Source: Planctomycetota bacterium | GTDB lineage: Bacteria > Planctomycetota > UBA11346 | Assembly: GCA_947470885.1 (NCBI GenBank) | Contig: CANIXE010000055.1 | Span: forward strand, 1 to 9,665 | Direction of reading: 5' to 3' | Length of the DNA stretch: 9,665 nt | Shown: positions 1 to 5,000 of the stretch, piece after piece | Numbering within the stretch: the first letter of the stretch is position 1 | Layout: every line of letters begins with the position of its first letter | Notes under the pieces: model-generated | Databases searched by the model: none | Told to the model about the DNA's origin: nothing | Seen by the model: the letters and a program-made list of their open reading frames with translations, nothing else | Position numbers and translations under genes: made by a program

Positions 1-329
1 ACCTCGGCCCCGGGATTCTGCAGGCGCACAGCGGCATAATACCACAAGACCCGGGGCAGATCGACCCGGCGGGCCTCGGACCAATGTTCGATCAGCAGGA
101 TCACCGCCTGGAACCCGTCGGCCCAGGTCGCCCGCAGGGCGATATCCAGGAACCGACTTGGATCTCCAAGATCCGGCAATGGGTGTTCCTGGGCTAGTGC
201 CTCCACGATCAGTGGCTCCCCCCGTTCCCGGAGCAATTCCGGCGCGAATACCTCGACCGTTTCTTCTGGATAAGTAGTGAACAGGGCTTTTAGCCCCCGG
301 TCTTCAGTAACCTCATCGGGGATGGGCAT
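1..329 (-). CDS. Rpn/PD-(D/E)XK nuclease-like protein, 5' part only
   Basis: This frame stays open from an ATG at 327-329 to the left edge of the window, giving about 109 residues with no stop; the 3' end is missing. It begins MPIPDEVTEDRGLKALFTTY and carries a FAPELL segment. Around residues 65-85 it reads RFLDIALRATWADGFQAVIL, followed by LIEHWSE. An acidic residue opening a strand, then a hydrophobic strand ending in IEHxS, is the pattern I associate with Rpn/YhgA-type proteins of the PD-(D/E)XK nuclease fold, which are recombination-promoting nucleases or transposase-like proteins. That assignment is by memory of the pattern, not a search. An in-frame stop lies 18 bases upstream of the ATG and there is no other start between, so the start is secure if the frame is real. 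No clear Shine-Dalgarno is seen. The gene stands alone, separated from the next by 464 non-coding bases, as is common for such mobile or accessory proteins. Confidence 0.6.
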   Translation of the reverse strand, partial: MPIPDEVTEDRGLKALFTTYPEETVEVFAPELLRERGEPLIVEALAQEHPLPDLGDPSRFLDIALRATWADGFQAVILLIEHWSEARRVDLPRVLWYYAAVRLQNPGAE

Positions 330-346
330 GGTGGCAGAATGTGCCT

Positions 347-352
347 TTTATA
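347..352 (-). promoter_or_regulatory. Possible -10 box for the Rpn-like gene
   Basis: The minus strand reads TATAAA here, in an AT-rich patch (about 345-382) that stands out in otherwise GC-rich DNA. It lies 18 bases upstream of the ATG at 329, which would leave a very short leader. I see no good -35 box at 16-18 bases from it, so this is only a candidate. Confidence 0.25.
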
Positions 353-404
353 GATTGAGTCAATATAAACCCATTTTATCAAGCGGGGGACCTCAATGAA
401 AATG

Positions 405-422
405 TCCGGTCGTCCGGTCGTC
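405..422 (+). repeat. Tandem GGTCGTC half-sites (direct repeat copy 1)
   Basis: Positions 406-421 are two head-to-tail copies of the octamer CCGGTCGT. The 12-mer CCGGTCGTCCGG at 406-417 recurs exactly at 477-488 inside the palindrome of the next entry. The result is two GGTCGTC half-sites in the same orientation, 8 bases apart (408-414 and 416-422). This could be an accessory binding site for the protein that binds the palindrome. Confidence 0.6.
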
Positions 423-469
423 ATTGAAGCCAAGTTTTCAGCGGGAAGGCCCGAGAGACTCACTGATAG

Positions 470-487
470 CGGACGACCGGTCGTCCG
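470..487. promoter_or_regulatory. 18-bp perfect palindrome, TetR-operator-like
   Basis: CGGACGACCGGTCGTCCG is a perfect 18-bp palindrome without a spacer, made of the same GGTCGTC half-site that occurs twice at 405-422. TetR-family regulators commonly bind spacerless palindromes of this length, and ACCGGT-centred sites are familiar among them; that is family knowledge. No regulator gene is present in the window, so the binding protein is unknown. The gene controlled is also unclear: the Rpn-like gene starts 141 bases away on the minus strand, and no plus-strand gene starts nearby. Confidence 0.45.
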
Positions 488-491
488 GACT

Positions 492-543
492 GGCGCCGCA
501 AAGAGCGCTCCGTCATGGACATCGAGAGTTCCATTGCGGCGCC
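492..543. repeat. Inverted repeat with 10-bp arms
   Basis: GGCGCCGCAA at 492-501 is matched exactly in reverse complement by TTGCGGCGCC at 534-543, with a 32-base loop. The loop contains a second small palindrome, GAGCGCTC, at 503-510. It begins 5 bases after the 18-bp palindrome, so the two may belong to one element. I cannot assign it to a known repeat family. Confidence 0.5.
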
Positions 544-793
544 CTGTTTCACCGAGCCCAATGGTCCAAACTTCAGCCCAGAGAAAGTCCTCCGCAGAGG
601 CAGCCTCAGGGATTCATGCTCCAGCGGGCCACTTCAGCTTGATGGGAGGGGATGATCGGGTCGCTGTGGAGCCATTCATAGTGGGCGTGGTGGGAGCTTG
701 CTTGGTGCAGAGTTCCGGGTCCGGGACAGGAAAATGACGACAAGCGTACCTGAAATACCCCGGCAGAACGACTGAAATCAGCAATTTAAGCCG

Positions 794-1810
794 TCACTCG
801 ATGTCCACCTGGACCCCGGGGGTGACCTGGGCGGCGAGGCGAACGATGTCCCAATTGGCCAGGCGAATGCAGCCGTGGCTGGTGGCCCGGCCGATGGTCT
901 GGGGATTGTCGGTGCCGTGGAGGCCGATCCCCGGGCGGTTGAGGGCGCACCACAGGACGCCCACCGGGTTGTTGGGTCCGGCGGGCAGCAAGAAGAACGT
1001 GTCGCTACGCTTGCCGGTTTCCAGGACGCTGCGATCCCAGCGGAACGTGGGGGCGACGGCGATGGCGGTGAGATGCCAATGCCCGGCGGGGGTCTCCACC
1101 GTGCCGCCACCGGGGGTGATGGGGAAGCTGGCCAGGAGGGTCTTGCCCTCCCACAGGTCCAGCATCCGTTCCGCCCGGTGGACCTGGATGATCCGTTGGC
1201 GGAACGCCGGATGGGCGGGCCAGATCCGGGGCAGGGCTTCGATCCTGAAGGGCTCGACGTTGGGCACCTGGACCGTCGCCCCCACCGGCAGGTCCTCGGA
1301 GGTCCACGTCGGATTCAAGGTCTGGAGCAGCTTCGGCGCGCAGTGGAAACGTTCCGTGAGGAATTCCTGGACCGTGGCGTAGGGCAGGGCCGTCTGGGTC
1401 GCCTGGGCCTCGACGGTGGTGGGGCAGCGCCCGATCTGGCGCAGGTCGTCAGCGGTGATGGTGTAGGTCACCACGGTCGGCGCGGTGGACACCGGCGGGA
1501 TCCCCGCCCCGGCCACCCCGGTGACCGGCAGGCCATGGGCGAGCTGGTAGCGGCCCACGGCCTTACCCAGAAACTCCCCCGGCTTGCCATCCACCTTTCC
1601 CGGGGGGAATCCCTGGCGGTCGAGGAAGATCTGCAGGCGGAGGGTTGCCTCTTGGTCGGGGGTCAGGCCGGGTATCGCAGACGCCGCAGGCTTTTCCCAG
1701 GGCATCGGCGGCAGCGTGGGCAGGTTCGCCAGGGACGGCCACTCGAATCCCGGCACGTTGCTGGCCAGTAACAGCAACGACAGCACAACTGGAGGGAGGC
1801 TCCGAAGCAT
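794..1810 (-). CDS. Secreted L,D-transpeptidase (YkuD family) with PG-binding and LysM-like regions
   Basis: This is a 338-residue envelope enzyme of the YkuD family. The family crosslinks peptidoglycan 3-3 or attaches proteins to it in the periplasm, using an active-site cysteine. Residues 1-22 form a signal peptide (MLRSLPPVVLSLLLLAS core). Residues about 52-95 resemble a peptidoglycan-binding repeat (LRLQIFLDRQGFPPGKVDG). Residues about 141-184 look LysM-like (YATVQEFLTERF, then LPVGATVQVPN). The catalytic domain spans about 205-338 and shows the expected motif: His298 in LHGTDN, then SHGCIRLAN with Ser311, His312, Gly313, Cys314 and Arg316. The ATG at 1810 is the first residue of a good signal peptide, though no clear Shine-Dalgarno precedes it. 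The gene is divergent from the MsbA-like exporter. It resembles YnhG/ErfK-type enzymes, but whether it crosslinks peptidoglycan or anchors a protein cannot be told from sequence. Confidence 0.92.
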   Translation of the reverse strand: MLRSLPPVVLSLLLLASNVPGFEWPSLANLPTLPPMPWEKPAASAIPGLTPDQEATLRLQIFLDRQGFPPGKVDGKPGEFLGKAVGRYQLAHGLPVTGVAGAGIPPVSTAPTVVTYTITADDLRQIGRCPTTVEAQATQTALPYATVQEFLTERFHCAPKLLQTLNPTWTSEDLPVGATVQVPNVEPFRIEALPRIWPAHPAFRQRIIQVHRAERMLDLWEGKTLLASFPITPGGGTVETPAGHWHLTAIAVAPTFRWDRSVLETGKRSDTFFLLPAGPNNPVGVLWCALNRPGIGLHGTDNPQTIGRATSHGCIRLANWDIVRLAAQVTPGVQVDIE

Positions 1811-1943
1811 GGCGGGAAGTCTGGCGGATGCCCCCCCGCCACAAGACGGGGAAGCGCCATGGTCATCAGGCTCTCCGGTTTACACGCCCGGCTGGTCCCG
1901 ACCATCCCGCGCTTCACTTGTCACCCTCCGAGCACCCCCCTCC
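1811..1943. promoter_or_regulatory. Divergent intergenic region, L,D-transpeptidase / ABC exporter
   Basis: If the exporter starts at the GTG at 1944, these 133 bases separate two divergent genes and must hold both promoters. I looked for -35/-10 pairs on both strands. TTTACA at 1879-1884 is the only decent -35-like hexamer on the plus strand, and no convincing -10 follows at 17 bases. The region is as GC-rich as the genes, and the exporter frame is open right through it, so part of it may be coding (see the alternative start in the exporter entry). Confidence 0.4.
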
Positions 1944-3719
1944 GTGACCCAGTCCGACATCTTTCGCCGCATCCTCGCCCAGGGCTGGCGCTATCGCCAC
2001 CTGACCCTGCTGCTGTTCGCGGGCACGGCGGCGGTGGGTGGGATGACCACCCTCCAGGCCAGCCTGCTTAAAACCATCCTGGAGCAGATGCAGGGGCTTA
2101 AAGGCCATACCGAGGGCCTGGGCGCCGCGGTGGCTGAACTGAACCGGGTGGCCTTATGGCTGCTCGCCGGCGCGCCGATCATGGCCTTCCTGGCCTATGG
2201 CTCCTGGGTGGTGGGCCAATATTTAGCAAACTGCTGCACCCGGGATCTCCGGGCTGCCTTTGTCAGCCACCTGGTGCGCCAGGACCTGGCCTTCCACGGT
2301 GATCTGGCCCGGGGCGAATTGCTGACCCGGATGACCGCCGACTTGGACCGGCTGTATAACGTCCAGTCGGTGCTGTTTGGCCGTCTCCTGCAACGACCCG
2401 CCGTTGCCCTGGGGGCGGTGGTGTACGTGTTCATCGCCAGCTGGCAGCTCGGGGTGGCGGTGTTCGTCATCCTGGTGCCCGTGGGTTTGGTGATCGCCCG
2501 GATCCTCCGCACCACCCGCAAGCGCAGCCAGCGGGCCCAGGAGCGCCTGGCGGACGCCCTCACCGCCTTCGAACAGGTCACCGCGGGTATCCGGGTGATC
2601 AAGACCATGGGCAGCACCGAGCGGGAGGTCCAGCGCTACGATGGGCTGAACGAGGCCCTGTTCAGCGAGCGCCAGCGGATGGCCCGGGCCCGGGCCCGCA
2701 GCGAAGCGGTGACCCAGGGCTCGATCTGGCTGATCGGTGGCGTGGCCTTCCTCATCGCCGGCTGGATGTTCAACGTCAAGCTCATCGACCCGCCGGCGTT
2801 CATCACCGTGCTCATGGCCTTCGGTCTGCTGATCAATGCCCTGCGGGAAAGCCAGCGGGGCTGGGCCGATGTGGTGGAGGGGCTGCCAAGCGCCGAGCGG
2901 GTGTTCCAGCTGCTGGACCGGGCGCCGGCCCTGGTGGACCGTCATGGCGCCCCGGCAGCCCCGGCGCCCCGGACGGCCATCCGCCTGGACCAGGTGGGAT
3001 TCCGCTACCAACCCGACGCTGCCGACGTGGTCGCCGGCTTGAACCTGGAGATCACCGTGGGCCAGGTCACCGCCCTGGTGGGCCCCAGCGGCGGCGGCAA
3101 AAGCACCGTGCTGGACCTGATCCCCCGCCTGCGGGATGTGACCGGCGGTCGGGTGCTCTGGGACGGCCAGGATGTGCGGGACGTTCAGGCCGACAGCCTG
3201 ATGCACCACGTGGCCATCGTCAGCCAGGAAAGTTTTTTGTTCAACGACACGGTGTTCAACAACATCCGCTACGGACGACCCGCCGCGACCCGGGAAGAGG
3301 TCGAAGCCGCCGCCCGCCGGGCCCACGTCCACGAGGCGATCCACAGCCTCGAAGGCGGCCAGGGCTACGACACCGTGGTGGGGGACCGGGGCGGCCGCCT
3401 GTCCGGCGGCCAGCGTCAGCGCATTGCCATCGCCCGGGCCCTCCTCCGGGATGCGCCGATCTTGTTGTTGGATGAGCCCACCAGCGCCCTGGATGCGGAA
3501 AGCGAACGCCATGTCCAGGCGGCCCTCGCTGAATTGATGCTGGGCCGCACCGTGGTGGTGGTGGCCCATCGCTTGGCCACCGTTCAGCATGCCGATGCGA
3601 TCCACGTCATCGGCAGCACCGACGGCGGGCCCAGCACGGTGCTGGAAAGCGGCACCCATGAGGGGCTGGTGGCGTTGAACGGCCACTATGCGCGGTTGGT
3701 GGCGTTGCAGCAGCTCTAG
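1944..3719 (+). CDS. MsbA-type ABC exporter, fused transmembrane and ATPase domains
   Basis: This is a half-transporter of the MsbA/lipid-A-flippase type that works as a homodimer in the inner membrane. From GTG 1944 it has 591 residues, close to the usual 570-600. An N-terminal six-helix membrane domain occupies about residues 15-330, with hydrophobic stretches such as LTLLLFAGTAAVGG and VALGAVVYVFIASWQLGVAV. The ATPase domain follows: Walker A GPSGGGKST at 380-388, Q-loop VSQESFLF, signature LSGGQRQR from 486, Walker B ILLLDEP at 506-512 and H-loop His542. All key residues are intact. The frame is open upstream, and an ATG at 1809 has a strong GGAGG 9 bases before it (636-residue product); I prefer GTG 1944 because it removes a proline-rich leader without homology and the overlap with the divergent gene. 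Related multidrug or peptide exporters cannot be excluded, so no symbol is given. Confidence 0.88.
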   Translation: MTQSDIFRRILAQGWRYRHLTLLLFAGTAAVGGMTTLQASLLKTILEQMQGLKGHTEGLGAAVAELNRVALWLLAGAPIMAFLAYGSWVVGQYLANCCTRDLRAAFVSHLVRQDLAFHGDLARGELLTRMTADLDRLYNVQSVLFGRLLQRPAVALGAVVYVFIASWQLGVAVFVILVPVGLVIARILRTTRKRSQRAQERLADALTAFEQVTAGIRVIKTMGSTEREVQRYDGLNEALFSERQRMARARARSEAVTQGSIWLIGGVAFLIAGWMFNVKLIDPPAFITVLMAFGLLINALRESQRGWADVVEGLPSAERVFQLLDRAPALVDRHGAPAAPAPRTAIRLDQVGFRYQPDAADVVAGLNLEITVGQVTALVGPSGGGKSTVLDLIPRLRDVTGGRVLWDGQDVRDVQADSLMHHVAIVSQESFLFNDTVFNNIRYGRPAATREEVEAAARRAHVHEAIHSLEGGQGYDTVVGDRGGRLSGGQRQRIAIARALLRDAPILLLDEPTSALDAESERHVQAALAELMLGRTVVVVAHRLATVQHADAIHVIGSTDGGPSTVLESGTHEGLVALNGHYARLVALQQL

Positions 3720-3935
3720 CGGGGCTTGCGCCCCAATCCGACATCGCCGCTGCGCGGCTTGCCTGCTGCGCAGGTCACCGCTGCGCGGTGATCGGACTGG
3801 TGCGATCCCGGCTTCGCCGGGACGTTGCGCTGCGCGCAACCAAGCCCCGTCCCCGCTCGCGCGCGCAGGCGCGCTCGGGGGATTGCTGTTCGCGGACGCT
3901 GTCCGCTACGCCTGCCAGGGCCTCGCCGGCCCTGG
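3719..3935 (+). repeat. Array of ten tandem hairpins after the ABC exporter
   Basis: Starting at the exporter stop codon, back-to-back hairpins fill 3721-3935, most of them perfect (left arm / right arm). GGGGC 3721-3725 / 3730-3734. GCCGC 3746-3750 / 3754-3758. CCTGC 3762-3766 / 3770-3774. TCACCGC 3775-3781 / 3785-3791. TCCCGGC 3806-3812 / 3816-3822. GTTGCGC 3824-3830 / 3834-3840. An imperfect one: CCCCG 3851-3855 with 3876-3880, plus GCGCGC 3859-3864 with 3869-3874. GCGGAC 3892-3897 / 3901-3906. CCAGGGCC 3915-3922 / 3928-3935. The tenth, CGGGGCTTG 3720-3728 with CAAGCCCCG 3841-3849, encloses the first six. Four hairpins share the loop TGC closed by GC pairs. No T-run follows any stem, so it is not a classic intrinsic terminator, although it may stall transcription or protect the mRNA 3' end. 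Confidence 0.75.
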
Positions 3936-4059
3936 ACCCGCACTGACACTTGGCATCCGTAGCGAGCCAGAAACCAACATCCCCCAAAAGCAAGCCGGCC
4001 ACCGAACCCCACCTCCCCGTTGACGGCCCGCGGATCGCCCATGGGATCCCGGCCCGTCC
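3936..4059 (+). other. Leader region upstream of fabD, no clear promoter
   Basis: With the hairpin array, this completes a 351-base gap between the exporter and fabD. It is rich in C and A on the plus strand and has no open frame of coding character. TTGACG at 4020-4025 resembles a -35 box, but the hexamer 17 bases on (4043-4048, GGGATC) is a poor -10, so I call no promoter. An ATG at 4020-4040 in the fabD frame would only add an unconserved leader. Confidence 0.4.
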
Positions 4060-4064
4060 AGGAG
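4060..4064 (+). promoter_or_regulatory. Shine-Dalgarno that sets the fabD start
   Basis: AGGAG lies 6 bases before the ATG at 4071. This is the clearest ribosome binding site in the window. It decides for the 309-residue FabD start over in-frame upstream codons, in agreement with where family homology (ALIFPGQG) begins. Confidence 0.75.
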
Positions 4065-4070
4065 AACCCG

Positions 4071-5000
4071 ATGTCCACTGCTCTCATCTTCCCCGGTCAA
4101 GGCGCCCAGTACGTGGGCATGGGCAAGGCCCTGGCGGAAGCCAGTCCCGCCGCCCGGGCCCTGCTGGTCCAGGCGGACCAGATCCTCGGCTTGCCCTTGG
4201 GCAAGCTGATGGGGGAGGGTCCCGAGGCCGAGCTGACCCGCACCGACCTGAGCCAGCCGGCGATCCTGGTCCATTCCTGCATGGCCCTGGCCGCCCTGCG
4301 GGAAAAAGTGGGCACCGTCAGCTTCGCCGCCACCGCCGGTTTGTCCTTGGGGGAATACAGCGCCCTGGTGGCCGCCGGCGCCGTGGAATTTGCCGATGCG
4401 GTGCGCCTGGTGCGCCTCCGGGGCGAAGCCATGCAGGCCGCCGCCGAGGCCGTGGCCAGCGGCATGGTGGCCCTGATCGGACCTGATGAGGCCACCGCCA
4501 AGAAGTTGTGCGAGGCCAGCGCCGAAGGGGACGTCCTGCAGGTCGCCAACCTCAACAGCCCGGGCCAGGTGGTGATCTCCGGGGCCAAGGCCGCCTGCGA
4601 GCGGGCGGTGGCCAAGGCCAAGGATTTCGGCATCCGCCGGGCCCTGCCCTTGCCGGTGGCCGGGGCGTTCCATAGCGCCCTGATGGCCCCCGCCGCCGCG
4701 AAGCTGCAGGCGGCCCTGGCAGCCACAACATTCCGCGATCCCCAGGTGCCGGTATTCGCCAACGTCACCGCCTGCCCGGTGACCAAGGCCGCGGACATCC
4801 CCGGCCTGCTGGTGCGCCAGCTCACCAGCCCGGTGCGCTGGGCTGATTGCATCCTCGCGTTGAACGCAGCGGGAAATACCGCGTTCCTCGAACTCGGACC
4901 GCAAAAGCAGTTGTCCGGAATGCTGGCCAAGACCCTCCCTGCCAGCGCCGGGGCCACCGTCCGTAACCTGGATTCCCCCGCCGAACTCGCGGGGTTCTGA
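4071..5000 (+). CDS. fabD: Malonyl-CoA:ACP transacylase
   Basis: FabD moves malonyl from CoA to acyl carrier protein in the cytoplasm, supplying the extender unit for type II fatty-acid synthesis. The 309-residue product has the usual length. It opens with FPGQGAQYVGMG (GQGAQ at 9-13), has the nucleophile elbow GLSLGEYSAL with Ser92, the malonyl-carboxylate-binding Arg117 in VRLVRLRGEAM, and the catalytic histidine in VAGAFHSALM at His201. Positions 92, 117 and 201 match the classical E. coli numbering. A good Shine-Dalgarno fixes the start. Unusually, no fabH, fabG, acpP or plsX is seen next to it; instead its TGA overlaps the ATG of a SagB-type oxidoreductase by one base (TGATG). It could be the housekeeping enzyme moved out of its usual cluster or a second, pathway-specific copy; the sequence alone does not say. 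Confidence 0.93.
   Translation: MSTALIFPGQGAQYVGMGKALAEASPAARALLVQADQILGLPLGKLMGEGPEAELTRTDLSQPAILVHSCMALAALREKVGTVSFAATAGLSLGEYSALVAAGAVEFADAVRLVRLRGEAMQAAAEAVASGMVALIGPDEATAKKLCEASAEGDVLQVANLNSPGQVVISGAKAACERAVAKAKDFGIRRALPLPVAGAFHSALMAPAAAKLQAALAATTFRDPQVPVFANVTACPVTKAADIPGLLVRQLTSPVRWADCILALNAAGNTAFLELGPQKQLSGMLAKTLPASAGATVRNLDSPAELAGF

Larger units (their letters stand above)
330..793. other. Non-coding region with operator-like repeats
   Basis: These 464 bases lie between the start of the Rpn-like gene and the stop of the L,D-transpeptidase gene. Frames that are open here (for example 396-737 on the plus strand) have low-complexity, proline/serine/arginine-rich translations that resemble no family I know, so I do not call a gene. 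The left half holds an AT-rich patch, repeated GGTCGTC half-sites and a long inverted repeat, listed separately. From about 545 to 793 I see no further structure. Base composition is less GC-rich than the flanking genes, which fits decayed or regulatory DNA. Confidence 0.6.

Noticed and set aside
606..720. Minus-strand open frame ending in HYEWLHSDPIIPSHQAEVARW
   Set aside because: The translated stretch looks protein-like, but it has only a TTG as possible start, is under 40 residues, and I know no matching family. It could be a fragment of a decayed gene.
396..737. 113-residue open frame on the plus strand (and an overlapping 72-residue one)
   Set aside because: Its SGRPVV repeats simply reflect the GGTCGTC DNA repeats, its composition is Pro/Ser/Arg-rich, it has no Shine-Dalgarno and it resembles no known family.
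1584..1943. Longest possible N-terminal extension of the ABC exporter (711 residues)
   Set aside because: It would lie within the transpeptidase gene on the other strand, lacks homology, and exceeds the usual length of the family by over 100 residues.
2223..3839. 538-residue minus-strand frame opposite the ABC exporter
   Set aside because: His/Gly/Gln-rich shadow frame produced by GC-rich codon bias; the plus-strand ABC exporter has every family motif.
3721..3935. CRISPR array or tRNA cluster in the hairpin region
   Set aside because: There are no equal-length direct repeats with unique spacers, and no cloverleaf with tRNA-invariant bases; the units are short hairpins of varying sequence.
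3950..3966. Possible sigma-54 type promoter (TGGCAT) upstream of fabD
   Set aside because: The -12 half does not resemble TTGCA, so the match is only one half-site.
4020..4070. Earlier in-frame fabD start at 4020
   Set aside because: It adds 17 residues with no family match, whereas the ATG at 4071 has AGGAG at ideal spacing and begins directly at the conserved ALIFPGQG.
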